From assembly GCA_964023205.1 (NCBI GenBank), contig OZ026842.1:3885067-3949066 (forward strand): DNA of 64,000 bases, written 5' to 3'. The stretch comes from Lutraria lutraria. Taxonomy: Eukaryota; Mollusca; Bivalvia; Venerida; Mactridae. The notes under the pieces were generated by a model that saw nothing but the letters and a program-made list of their open reading frames with translations, did no database searches and was not told the origin of the DNA. Shown here piece by piece: positions 23,883-35,334 of this stretch (within the stretch, counting starts at the first letter, position 1; every line of letters starts with the position of its first letter). A program made the translations under genes and the position numbers.

Positions 23883-26800
23883 ATGTCGTCAAGTTCGATA
23901 ACTGTTAAACCTCGACGAAGACCTGATCAGAATAAAACATCAGCCAGATCTTCCGTCGATCAAACTTCAGGAACAGTTTTACTTCGCAACCCACTTCCAA
24001 AGTACAGTTTCCAACAAAAACTAGCTGCACCTAAGGACAATAAAGGCACTAAATCAGGCAATAGAAATAAAACTTCATTAGAAACTTTAAAAGGTGGCAA
24101 AGACAACACTAAAGCAAGTGTTGATGAGCCTAAACAAGATGAGATAAACATGGCAGTCGATAATGGGCAGAATATTGGAGATAAGTCGGAGAGCAGAGAT
24201 GTTACAACCAGTAACTGTGTCGATACATCTTTCCATGGAATAGCCCAGCTCCCATTTAACAAGAATGATATACCTTCAGTGCCAAAAACAGAAAATGGAG
24301 AAAAACCTGTAAACAAAGTTGGACCTATTAGTAAAAACATTGGTACCGTTTTAACTCATTCAATTAGTGATTCGGTCATAAGTATACAAGACAGACCATT
24401 AGGCGGCACATTGTCTCAACCTGATTCAGCTACAAACACAGCAGAACAACAAGAACCACAGGATTCTAGTAGATCAATTTGTGAGAACTGCCAAACTACA
24501 TCACCCTCTGAAAACCCCTTAATAACGGATGCAGATGATACTGGAGTTTGTAAATGCTCAGAAAAGGTGAAACATCTTGAGGAAGAGAAACAAATGTTGA
24601 AGAATCAACTTGAAGTCCAGTTGCAGGTATGAGCACTATAATGTTTGATTCAGGCATTAAAAGACCTCGTGAGGCTGATTATCAAATCTGGTCTCTGCTT
24701 GGTAATATATAAAATTTAGTCACAATTTTAATAATTTGACAAAAATCTAAATGGTTCTTATTGATCAGTTGTAGAAAGCCACTTGAATGAGTACATGTGG
24801 TAGGGCTCCAGAAAAATATTTGGGCAAGGGGTATTTTACCCCTTAAACTTTTTGTGGGGTATTACAATTTTTTAAAGGGTAATGACAATCATGGGAACCA
24901 CTCTAAAGGGTATTCACTTACAAGCACAAGCACACGCGGCTATAAAGCCTTACCTTTTAAATGTACTTTGTTGTATTTTAATGCGTCATCCTCATGAACT
25001 TGTTTTGCATCCAGTGAAGAATGTACAATCATGTAGCTCATAAATTATGCACTACCTTCGCCTTTTAGATTCAATATGTTCAATTAAATCACTAGTCATA
25101 GATACTACATTTAAATTCGATAGAACTTAAAGCAATATTTAATTGAGTAAAACAGGTACCTGGGAATTTAAGTGCGTATCGGTACGCTTTAGAAATATTT
25201 TGTTTGCGTATTTCGGAAAAACTAATGTTACGCAATTACGCCCTTTATCTGGAGCCCTGTGTGGTTTCAATGGTCAATTAATAAAATAAAATTGTGATGA
25301 GACATAGGAAAATGATTTTTATGTGATTTGTTATAAAAAAGATCATCTTCATTGAAGTCTCAATGGATGATGGTCATATTAGATATATTATTATCATTCC
25401 AACGTACAGTATGATGGTTGACACTGGTTGAAATGGTCCCCCTTTTAAGCAATTAATCAACGTAAGATCTGATGTGATAAACTATGATAGTTGATTGCAC
25501 TGTTAATCACGTTTGTTCAAAGGTTTTGACTGTAATTGAGTTTAAACTGTATTACAAAATATTTTTTGTTTTATCAATTCTGATTTTAGGTAAACCAAGA
25601 ATTGAAAAAACTGCTTGTAGCATCAGTTGGGGAAGATTTACAGCATAGAGTTGAACGACTTACCAGGTATGCAAACTTTTACTGTATAAACTTTCTTTAT
25701 GCAATGGACTTTTTTTGTAAAGAGCATGGCTCAACAATTTTTTTCATGCTACTTGTTTTGCTGGACGACCACATTAGAATTTAAACTGGTTCTGCAGCTA
25801 TTTCAACTAGTCTTGAGTTGATTTCTACTCAACTCTATGCAGATGAGTGGATTTGTCCAGCCCTATTGAATATCTAGTCAAACCTGTGTAAGCAGCCACC
25901 TCTGAACAAAGGCCACCACATGAATAAGGAGCATTCATTGAATATTTAAAACAATATGACCTCCAAATAAAGACCACCTGTCAATATAGGCCATATTTTG
26001 TCTTTCCTTATGATGGTTTCTGTTCACAGGTTTGACTGTACATTGTTTTATATGTTGAGGTTGTAACAGTTTCTTCAATGTGTATGTATGTCTGTGTTGA
26101 AGACTAATAGAATCTATCATTGCGTTGGGTTGTGGATAAGGCAATCTCACACAAGGCTTAGAGTTAAGTACAAAGAAGGAGGCTTTTCTCACTGCTTAAT
26201 CGGCATTATTTTCGACGATATAACTTCAATTTTCAATACATTTACACGATTTGGCGGGAAATTATATCGCGCTACGTTGAACAAAATGACATCATTTTAT
26301 GACGTTTTACACGATCTCTGGTAAATCACATGTCGACGTTCCAACCTTGCTCCCGTTGTAGATAACCCCATACGAGATAAGATTTTCCAGCACTGCTATT
26401 TTTAGTAACTTTTACAGATTTTTCTATTCAGTTAGTGAGACAATTTACTGGTGTGTTGTATTTCAGGGATAAAGCATTGTTGTCTCTGGAGATTGGAGAT
26501 TATTCAAAGAAGATTTGTGATGACTATGAACATCTAGATAAGATTTCTATACAAGCAGACATGTGGAGAAGTAAATATTTAGCTTGCAGGTAAACTCATT
26601 GATGTCTATATATATAATTACCTTATAATGGAATGGATTTTAATTGTTTAGTGTAACCTGCAGAATGTAAGTTAGGTATGAGGTTTTGTGTGCTGAAGGG
26701 GCAGTTCCAGAGCACTGTTTGCACCATGCAGGACAAGTTTCTTTCATTCTTGTAGTTACTGATGTCACCCTGCAATTCAATGTATAAAATACTATCAGAG

Positions 26801-29237
26801 CATTCTGTGTATGATTGATGTTTGAATTAATTATACTGCTGGATTAATAAATTGAATACTAATAAGACAAAGGCCTATATATATATATATGAAAAGGTGT
26901 TATTTATTTTACATGGTGCAGTAAGAAAATTGTTTGTTTCTGGTTGAATGCCCATTATAAATGGTGTAGGTAGATATGTTTTTATTATTGTTTCATGGAA
27001 AGATAAATCAAAGTACTGTAAGTATTCATGGTAACTTAACTTACATAGACTTGTAGTGCAACATGGAACAGGAACTAGTTTAACACTTGTATGGCTGATA
27101 TTGAAAAACATAGTACTTTTATCCACATCAAAATTGAATTAATGAGTGCCGAGTGAGTGACGGCCATGGAAGGCTGAGCTATTTTTCAGTTTCCAAAAAG
27201 TAAGACAGTGGACATAGCGTTCCTCAACCCTGATAAAAAGTATTGGGTAGGTTTGGTGACCAGAAATAAACACCTTATGGTGGACATAAATATGGACATA
27301 AAGAAGTAATAATTCAAGCTCCCTAGAATTTACTATTACTCTGTGTTCTGCTGTTTAGCCTGGCCATGTTTAAGTTAAGAAGATATAATGTACTGTATCA
27401 AAGATTTATTTGTCTTTCAGAGTGATGTCAGATGAGTTAGCTTCATCAAAAGCTTTCTATACTATGCAGTTTCAGGAAAGTCAACTTGCATTAGAGAAGA
27501 TGTTAAATGAACGTCACCAACTACGAGCCAATCTGTATGATACTTACAGGTTAGTTACCGTGGAAACAGTTAACTTGAAACCATTGGAGTAAAAATGTTT
27601 TAGCCAAAGACAATTTCAATAAATGCAGTTAAACCTGTGAACAAAGGCCACCCTTGGAACCTCAAAGGCGGCTTTTATTAACAGGTGGCTTTTATCTAGT
27701 GGTCAGTTTGTTCTAAATGATCAATGATGGCTTTTTTAAAAAAAAAATGGCCTTAATTTGAATGGTGGCCTTTATTTGGAGATGATCAATTACACCTGTT
27801 TTACTACATCTATAAAGTTAGCTACAGTTTATGACATGAAAATGGTCTAACTAAGGGCATGTTATTGTATTCTATATTTGTGCCTGAAATGATTTGATCA
27901 GATATTTTTATTATAATCATCACACTAACCCACTAGCCCACAGCCCGGGCTAGTGAATTTTCTAAAAGATTTTGTATTCGGGCTTGTGGTAAATCGTTTA
28001 TTTTCAACAGTCCACCTATAGTTTTCTAAAAATTTTTGTATTCGGGCTTGTGGTAAATCGTTTATTTTCAACAGTCCACCTATAGTTTTCTAAAATTTTT
28101 TGTATTCGGGCTTGTGGTAAATCGTTTATTTTCAACAGTCCACCTATAGTTTTGGCTTGTGCTTTATAAAATTAGTTCGAACACTGTTTTGTTGTTACAT
28201 AAAATTATTGTGACATATTGATGAGTTTATTAAACCTGATTGTAATATAACTAATATTGTATGCTTTTACAGAGGTCTAGAACAGATACAAGAAGCCTTT
28301 GATCCATTTGGAAGTCAAACTACTGGATCCAGATTGTTGGCATCGAAGAATGTGATCGATTTAGCGAGAACCAATCATCAGCTTGTTGAATCTATAAAGT
28401 ACCGCCTCTTGCCAAGTCATGTGACTAGTACAATGAGTAATAAGCTAGAACCTGATTGGCATGATTACTTAACCCAAGCTGAAGCTCATGCTAAAGAGGT
28501 AAGTTTGTTACTTATATCTGCCTACTTTCCCGTAATGGAATGGTCCATCCATACATATGGAATGAATCATTATGAACTAGAGGGATGTTTCAAGGGGATA
28601 TTTGTATTAAACTTGTTTTGTATTTGATCTTAAATCTCAGAATGTATTGAGCATGTGTCTAAGATGGACTATCACAGATATGTATGAATTAGTATATTAT
28701 AATAAATTATTTTATGCGCTGATGAGTCATAAGGCGAAACATGTATGCATAATTTAATGTTTAAAACACCAATCAGAGGCGTTACAATTTCAATTTTTTT
28801 CCTTCATATACGTCTTCTTGTACCGGGATGACGTCATCACCACTTTTGAACTATAATAAATGTAATAAATTATATGAATCAATTAAAACGATTATTATAA
28901 AGAATATATTTGTATGTTGTACTTTAATGTACGTTAATTAATGTGTTAACACTGTAAAAGTCAAAACCTTGTTTTATCACATTTTGATTACAGCATATCA
29001 CTATCTTGAACATTTAGTCTGGAAGATTACTTCAAGTAACAATGTGTTTATATGTCTATTTTTCAGCTATTGTCTCGTGAGATGCGTCCTGAAGATTTCC
29101 GATGCCTTGTACCATCGAAATCTATTATGCCAGCTCCGGGATCTATGTCCGTGGATAGATATCATCCATTCGTTAATTATGACAATCTCACATTAAACGT
29201 GTGTTGTAAATGCAAAGGGGAAATAAGCATTGTATAG
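23883..29237 (+). CDS. BLZF1: Golgin-45 (basic leucine zipper nuclear factor 1), six coding exons
   Basis: A coiled-coil Golgi protein that, in vertebrates, binds Rab2 and the stacking protein GRASP55 and helps hold cisternae together. Exons: 23883-24626, 25590-25666, 26467-26589, 27421-27549, 28273-28498 and 29067-29237. All are GT-AG with consistent phase and give 489 residues (human: 400). Residues 1-215 are low-complexity and polar and resemble no relative I recall. A coiled coil runs from about 220 to 360 and includes NQELKKLLVASVGEDLQ and WRSKYLACRVMSDELASSKA, close to vertebrate golgin-45. The C-terminus, DRYHPFVNYDNLTLNVCCKC then KGEISIV, keeps the CxxC (479/482) and hydrophobic PDZ-ligand tail that engage GRASP55. 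The ATG is the first after an in-frame TAA; a 5' UTR acceptor lies at 23842. MITEs sit upstream and in intron 1, and a hammerhead motif in intron 5. Confidence 0.94.
24802..25258. mobile_element. hAT-like MITE in BLZF1 intron 1
   Basis: Inverted termini agggctccaga and tctggagccct bound 457 bp. The agggctccag start is typical of some hAT elements. A possible short duplication tgtggt lies at 24796-24801 and 25260-25265, but it is out of register by one base, so the target duplication is not firm. Confidence 0.7.
25871..26043 (+). repeat. Dispersed repeat, family B copy 2
   Basis: tcaaacctgtgtaagcagccacc, aaaggccaccac, aaataaagaccacctgtc and cacaggtttgactgt match the other GGCCACC-type copies. 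It lies in BLZF1 intron 2. Confidence 0.7.
27622..27800 (+). repeat. Dispersed repeat, family B copy 3
   Basis: The clearest copy: ttaaacctgtgaacaaaggc, cacccttggaacc, aacaggtggcttttat, ggtggcctttatttggaga and acacctgttttac. The two halves are roughly complementary, so it is partly palindromic. It lies in BLZF1 intron 4. Confidence 0.75.
27957..28150 (+). repeat. 64-bp tandem repeat, three copies
   Basis: tattcgggcttgtggtaaat recurs at a 64-bp spacing (near 27975, 28039 and 28103), with nearly identical intervening tttattttcaacagtccacc. It lies in BLZF1 intron 4. Confidence 0.95.
28712..28752 (+). ncRNA. Hammerhead ribozyme motif (type I-like, short helix III) in BLZF1 intron 5
   Basis: All conserved core elements are present in order. 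Helix I 5' strand ttatgcg is at 28712-28718 and CTGATGA at 28719-28725. Helix II is gtc-ataa-ggc at 28726-28735 (3 bp, one G-U) and GAAA is at 28736-28739. Helix III residues and cleavage triplet are c-at-gta (28740-28745). Helix I 3' strand tgcataa (28746-28752) pairs with ttatgcg over 7 bp with one G-U. Predicted self-cleavage is after 28745. Helix III is only about 2 bp in cis, but acatgt is self-complementary, which suits cleavage as a dimer, as known for hammerheads of Penelope-like elements and retrozymes. It lies on the sense strand of the host gene. Activity is inferred, not shown. Confidence 0.75.
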
Positions 29238-30055
29238 ACTCTTCAAAAAGGAGATAAGCAATATAAACTCTTCAATGGGGAGTTAATTTATAGACAGAGT
29301 CTGAAATCATCTGTAAAAAAGGTTTGCCTTCATGAAATCAACAACTCATTTCACTGATATTACATTTTTCACTTACAACTGGATTTATTTTGTACTAAGC
29401 AATATGTGTTTCTTTGTTGTTGTAAATTATTACTTAAAATCTCATAAAAGATGCTCTGGTGCTTTCATTGTTAAAATTTTATGATATTTTTATTGTATTT
29501 TAAATGAAGTTTACTAAAAATCATTTTTGTTTACCTCACAATTTGTAACTTACATGTCTGTAATTTTGATTATTAACATAACATTTTTTTTTTACTTCAA
29601 GTGCCATTGAAATGAAATTTAGTTCAAAAGTAGTTCATATCAAAGTTAGTAGTATTGCTTTTGATGCTAGATTCTTTGTAATCAGTATTCATAAAGACCC
29701 CTGGTTATGAAACTTTTACATTAGTTACTGTTACATTCGTCTGACTGCATAAGAAATCTGAATATGTATTTAGAATTTTATCAGCTGTATCTTTTCAATT
29801 ATAATGCTTTGAGAATCAAATTGATTTTTAGCTTGAAGACTGTTCTTAAGTTTTATAATTTTGAGGTCAGACCAATTAAACACTTGTAATCATTTATTTG
29901 AATTTTACAGATTTTTTAAAAGCTTTAATTAGTGTTTTTTTTCATTCAACTAGTTTATATTGCTTTATAGCATAGTATGACTTAATTTTTGCATTTTCTT
30001 TCCATGTTAAATTTTTCAGTGTTTAATTACTGTTAGTGAAATATTGTGTGCCTCA
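29238..30055 (+). other. Probable BLZF1 3' UTR
   Basis: AT-rich sequence after the stop codon with no gene-like frame, running up to the first good polyadenylation signal. Confidence 0.55.
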
Positions 30056-30061
30056 AATAAA
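30056..30061 (+). terminator. Candidate polyadenylation signal for BLZF1
   Basis: AATAAA in cctcaaataaaag, about 820 nt after the stop. It is followed within 15-30 nt by G-rich ggggtaggggctgg, a plausible downstream element. Confidence 0.5.
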
Positions 30062-30904
30062 AGAGATAGACGGGGGTAGGGGCTGGAATACCAAAATCAA
30101 AACATGTTTTTTAAATAGATGGCATAATTGTAGCATAATTACATATTTATACAACTTACATTATTTAGTATGCTGGTTATTGGCACATACATATTTGTTG
30201 TTCATTTCCAATTAAGGGCCGTGGATAGTCCGCAGAAATTTGAAGCTAGTTTGAATCTTGGTCATGGTGGGTCATGCCCTTCTAAGAACATGTGAAAGAA
30301 GTCTATTTTCCTCCATATTTAGGGAAGTAGTCAGCCCCATGTAGAAGGGTATATTGTACTGGTTGGAATACAGTCCTGCTCAGGGGAGCCGGCCACTGTC
30401 TTTAACTGAAATATTGTTGAAAATAGCATTAAAAACTGGAGGTCATCCTATTTACCTTTGACTTTTGTAGCTTGTATTTGTGTTTAGTGTGCTGCTGTTT
30501 CATATTAGTATCAGTACCAAGTCAGTCTTTTCTTCACTGGGGCTTAAAATTGCACCCACAGCCAGGGTCATTTGGTGACATCCAGCTTCCAGGAAGACCC
30601 CAAAGTGTGAACCTGGGTAAAACCACTGCTAGCTGCCCAGCCTCCTTTCATGTAACTTTTGTCTTGTGTCGAATAAGATCCTACTATGGTAGTGCGAGAC
30701 AATTGATTATAGATTATAGTCAGGGTATTATAACCAGTCAGTAAAGAAAGTGCCATCTATCAGTATACAAACATGTAATTCTTTTATTATTTTGTTGATT
30801 TTATTGATACAGAATTTCAATCCCTTATGTTCTCAATTCTTCTTGAAAAAAATTATCTGTTGGGTTAATGGACTAAATGAGAGCATTTAGAGTGACTGAC
30901 CCGA

Positions 30905-31140
30905 ATTGATGTTAATCAGCAATGTTAACCTTGACCAGAGCTGATGTTAATCAGCAATGTTTATCCTTGACCAGAGCTGATGTTAATCAGCAATGTTTAT
31001 CCTTGACCAGATCTGATGTTAATCAGCAATGTTTATCCTTGATCAGAGCGAATGTTAATCAGCAATGTTTATCCTTGCCTTAACTAGAGCTAATGTTGAT
31101 CAGCTATTTTTATCTTTGACCACCGGCTATGTTTATCTTT
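30905..31140 (+). repeat. 36-bp minisatellite, about six copies
   Basis: gatgttaatcagcaatgttt recurs at 30908, 30943, 30979, 31015 and about 31050 (period 35-36), followed by two diverged units. The spacer is atccttgaccagagct. Confidence 0.93.
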
Positions 31141-31374
31141 GATTAGAAGTTATGTCCACCAACTATGTTTATCTTATGTAAATCTTGGACCAGCCTTATT
31201 TCTCATCCTTATATTATGTAGTTTTCCCTTATGTTCTTACAATACACATTTTTTGTGATATTTAGTTTGAGTATACATTTTGTATATATATTATATAACC
31301 TTGATTATTTTTACATGTATACGGAATTATTCAGTAACTGTATTTATGTATATAATTTTTTTTATATATCATAT

Positions 31375-31555
31375 ACACAGTCAAGCTTGTTTACAAATGC
31401 CAACCTTAGGAAAGACAAAAATTGGCCTTCATTGGCAGTTGACTTTCATTCAGGGGTCATTTTTTAAAGACAATTGATGGCGCTTTTATAAAAGAATGAC
31501 CTTTATTCACAAGATGGCCTTTAATAAGAGGTGGTCAATACTACAGGTTTGACTG
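31375..31555 (+). repeat. Dispersed repeat, family B copy 4
   Basis: It contains caagcttgtttacaaatgcc, aaccttaggaaagacaaaaa, aatgacctttattcac, aagaggtggtcaat and caggtttgactgt, in the same order as the other copies. Confidence 0.7.
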
Positions 31556-33049
31556 TTTAACCGACATCTGTCAAAATCTAGCCGAAATTATTCTATAGTC
31601 ACTTAAAATTTGTATGATTATCATGTAGACATAATTATTTTCATGAATTTTATATTTTCAAAAAATTTTCTTCACCTAGTAAAGATCAAATCACTGAATG
31701 TACTTGTGGCTGGTATTCAAATATTTCCATTTTGTTTGCATTCTTTTTATGGCTAATAAAATGCTTTCACATTTAATTCTGTAAATACAAATAGAGTATG
31801 TGTACATTATAGTAAGCCTAAGTATTATGATAAGCTATCATTAACTGGTGTTCAAAGGAATATATGCATAACTGTAATTTCACTTTTTAATGTCTCGTTT
31901 GTTTGTCTGAATTTGGATAATACATATCATTTATATCATGCCATTCGATTTTAGAATTTAATACACATACATGTATAAAAATAAATGTGCATGGTTTTGT
32001 AATGATTTTGAATATAACATATATATATATATATATATTCTCTATTTCACAATAAAATATGAATTAATTTAGTTTAATTTTTGTTTTGGTATAAATCAGC
32101 GATCGTTCAGAAAAAAAACATGTGGCATTACGTATTGGCTGTTTTGATTGAGCCATATCAATCTATACCCAGAGTTGTTGTTCTTTTCCAATATACACAT
32201 AAGAGATTGGAGTCATATCTGCCATGGTCAATGTTTGTTATGCTTAATACAGAGTTGCTTGTGTGTTTTTCATTCAATCTAATATCAATAAATACTTGGT
32301 TGCCTAAGAAATAAAGTTTAAGTACCGCACTTGAATTTGTTTTTAAAAATCTATGTCCCACCTATTCATTTGAACTGTGATTTCTCTCTTGAATGCTGAC
32401 AAACTGGATTTTTTAACCAGTTCCCTTTGACTCTGCTTGCACTGTTAACTGGTTCCTGTAGGACATTGCAGCATGCCAAGGCGCACATGCACACAATGGG
32501 GACCAGTTTATGTACACTTTCTTTCCAAAGGAAATCATTAGTATTTCTTGAACTATTCTTGCATACTTCATGAATACTTATTGAAGCGTGAATAATATAT
32601 TAATATTTGACAGGGGATGTGCTGCAACTGGTTCCTGTAAGTGTTGATTGTACAGAGACCTTTAGTGTACTGGAACGGGAACCAGTTTATGTATTAATAC
32701 TATCACAGTTACCTCCCCTAATGTTATGTAGCAAGCGGTAAAATACAAACAATGATTTTGACGTATAATTTATTTTGATAACATATATACAAAATAAAGA
32801 CATTGCTGTGTATGAGGATTTCTATGAGACACTTCCTATATCTCCATGGTAACTTTCTGTCTGATACGTACACACGTGAACATGGACAAGAATTAGCTGT
32901 ACAGCTTCTTATGATGTCTACAAAAAAAAAAAAACTCCGATACTAATACATACAAATACATGTAAGTTATAGGATCGTGTACTGGTAATTTATCATTGTA
33001 TCACTAGTATCATTTTGTGATTTTCCACATACATATGGCAACATTTTAG
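31556..33049. other. Intergenic with a weak internal duplication
   Basis: A TA microsatellite lies near 32020-32038. aactggttcctgta at 32448 and 32628, followed by accagtttatgta at 32503 and 32683, suggests a diverged duplication with a period of about 180 bp. No gene seen. Confidence 0.5.
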
Positions 33050-33205
33050 CGTAGCTTAATTGTTAGACAAAAATCAATTTTTTAACACCGTAGCTTAATT
33101 GTTAGACAAAAATCAATTTTTTAACACCGTAGCTTAATTGTTAGACAAAAATCAATTTTTTAACACCGTAGCTTAATTGTTAGACAAAAATCAATTTTTT
33201 AACAC
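33050..33205 (+). repeat. 39-bp tandem repeat, four near-identical copies
   Basis: cgtagcttaattgttagaca recurs at 33050, 33089, 33128 and 33167 with essentially no divergence, indicating recent expansion. It lies just downstream of (or in the 3' UTR of) the minus-strand small secreted-protein gene. Confidence 0.97.
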
Positions 33206-33438
33206 AAGGGACTCTAGATTTGTAATCTTTAATCAGAGACGTATAGATAATACAATTGTTATTACGCCTCTGCTTTAATAAAAATGAAAGTACATTGCCA
33301 ATCAATTATGTATAGTATAAATTCAGCAAATCATTAAAATATTTACAAATTGCATCATTTTTGCAAGAACATAATTTGTCAATTTCTGTTATTTTGAGTA
33401 ATGATTAAGAATTCTGATAACTCTGATACTTACCATAT

Positions 33439-34180
33439 TTAACCAGAGATGACGGTGATGCCTGTTGGTGATGTAGTATTAGTGGTTGATGTGTTGTTAA
33501 ACAGACCACTTTGGAAGAGGATCAAGATGAGGAAAAGGAAGCCAATCAACATCACTGAAATAGTGAAAATCGTCCGATCAGAATTCTCTGAACCTCATTA
33601 ATTAACCAATCAGAATATTTTATTAAATACCTGTGTTCGCCAATCAGATTCGTTTGAAAATCTAAATTGACCAATAAAATTTTTTGTATAAAATACCAGT
33701 TGTAGCCAATCAGATTTATTTTTAAACCTAAATGACCAATCAAATAATTTTATTAAAGACATTGAACAGCTACTTTATAAAGCCGCACGGTGTGTCTGTT
33801 GAGTGTCGTATAACGTCGTGACGTCGATGTAAAGTACCTCGAAGTGTTCCGTAATTCCATTTTTTCTTTCTGATATGTGGCATTTACATGTTGCCAATAT
33901 GTTATATAATATGTATGCACAATTTCGGCATATAACATTTACGATTATACCCATTAATAAGTAAACACTGTCCACGAATTTTACATACGACCATCGTAAT
34001 ATATTAACCCTATAGTAACATAAACAAGTACTTACAGAATGTGGAATCATTATAACCACCTCCATATCCACCACCATAGCCTTGTGTGACAGGTACATAG
34101 GTGTAACCACCTCCAAACTGGGCAAGTGCACTGCCGATGATACCAAACAAGGCGAGGAAGACGAGGATTGAGATCTTCAT
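33439..34180 (-). CDS. Small secreted/membrane Gly-Tyr-rich protein, two coding exons
   Basis: Exon 1 is 34180-34036 and exon 2 is 33554-33439 (minus), joined by a GT-AG intron (tct|gtaagt ... ttcag|tg) in matching phase, giving 86 residues. The first 21 residues, MKISILVFLALFGIIGSALA plus Q, are a textbook signal peptide. A Gly/Tyr stretch follows (FGGGYTYVPVTQGYGGGYGG), then a strongly hydrophobic segment LMLIGFLFLILILF that looks membrane-spanning. The Asn/Thr/Ser tail (NNTSTTNTTSPTG) has several N-glycosylation sequons. I do not recognise a named family. Gly/Tyr-rich secreted proteins are common among molluscan shell and surface proteins, but that link is only suggestive. The upstream TATA promoter and 5' UTR exon support a real gene. 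Confidence 0.78.
33600..33745. repeat. Short repeats with clustered CCAAT words in the intron
   Basis: About 150 bp contain five accaat/ccaatcag words at 33606, 33640, 33669, 33706 and 33735. They lie in two diverged direct repeats (ccaatcaga-t...ttaaa...gaccaat). The spacing may be coincidental to duplication. Confidence 0.6.
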
Positions 34181-34217
34181 GATGCTGTAAATATAAACAA
34201 ATAAACGATATTTTTTT

Positions 34218-34330
34218 TTATTTTAGCAAGGGCAACAACTCTTACGAAAGTTTAAAAACATGTTGAAAATATACTACTATAATTTGTAATATTAACATTT
34301 TTTATGCAGCATTAAGCAGATACACCAGAA
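34218..34330 (+). repeat. Dispersed repeat, family A copy 3 (partial)
   Basis: agcaagggcaacaactctta, gaaagttt-aaaa and cattttttatgcagcattaa match the right half of the 20262-20960 copy. It lies in the 5' UTR intron of the small secreted-protein gene. Confidence 0.65.
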
Positions 34331-35271
34331 CAGTACAGTATTAGGATCGTAAGAAGTTTTGTATATTATATTGGCGATCGCGATACTTCGGGTATTTCCG
34401 TGTGTATTATAAAACCTCTGGCGTAGCATTTTTTTATATAAATTGTCCAAATCTATAACAGACAGATAAAAAACTGTATGTCACTGAGTATCACTTAAGG
34501 GACGTGAATAATAGATTTTTTTCATTATCGCGTAAAATATATTTGCCCGTAGTTGCAAATCTTGTTAAAATTGTTGTTCCTTCACTAGGACAATACTACA
34601 TTTTTTTTAAATTTCGTATAAAATGTATTTGCCCGTAGTTACATACCCTTTTGAAAATGTTGTTCCTTATTTATTTTGTGTGTGTTATATTTTGAAGCTT
34701 TTCAAATTTACAGAGCCACACAATAAGCAAATTCATGGATATTTATAAACAAACCAGATTTGCAAGCACCAAATTAAGTCAAATTAAGTCTGACGTAGCA
34801 ACGTAAGATCCTCGAAACACCAGAAATTTGCTCAAATTCATGTATGTAAGACTATAAATTAACAGTGACTATTTGCAACCGGCGCTCGACCGGACAAGAA
34901 CGTTACAGTTTTTTACTAAAAATCAAACCATTATTAAGTAAACAATGGTCACGCGATCTGATTCGAGTACACGATGCTCATAGCGTAGGGGGTTTGAGTA
35001 TATGATTTTAATCAGACCTGTGGTCACAAAACGTTATTGAGCATTAATTATTTGTATAATTATTTCAATAAAAATTAGTTTAGCAATGGAAATAAACCAC
35101 TAAAAGTTAATATACAATGTAATCGCTTTGTCGTCTCTTCGAGCTTTTCTTGAATAAAAGTTCGCGTCTAAAAACATAATTATATTTCTAGCATTGATAT
35201 TTTTGTATATTCGTAAATTAGAAAAAATAGCGCTCGATATTAATTAAAAAAGTGTGTATATAAGTACTTAC

Positions 35272-35301
35272 CTAATTAACTCCGACTACTCGAAAATAGT
35301 A
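35272..35301 (-). other. Probable 5' UTR exon of the small secreted-protein gene
   Basis: On the minus strand, ttaattag|gtaagt gives a consensus donor at 35271/35270, about 30 nt below a TATA box. Splicing to an acceptor upstream of the ATG at 34180 (ttacag at about 34188) would leave a short leader. The start of this exon is estimated from the TATA distance. Confidence 0.55.
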
Positions 35302-35320
35302 ACTCTTCTTTAGTAAGGCG

Positions 35321-35334
35321 GGATATATATACCC
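35321..35334 (-). promoter_or_regulatory. TATA box of the small secreted-protein gene
   Basis: gggtatatatatcc on the minus strand, a strong TATA flanked by G/C, located about 50 bp before a consensus donor. A strong TATA suggests a tissue-specific, highly expressed gene. Confidence 0.65.
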
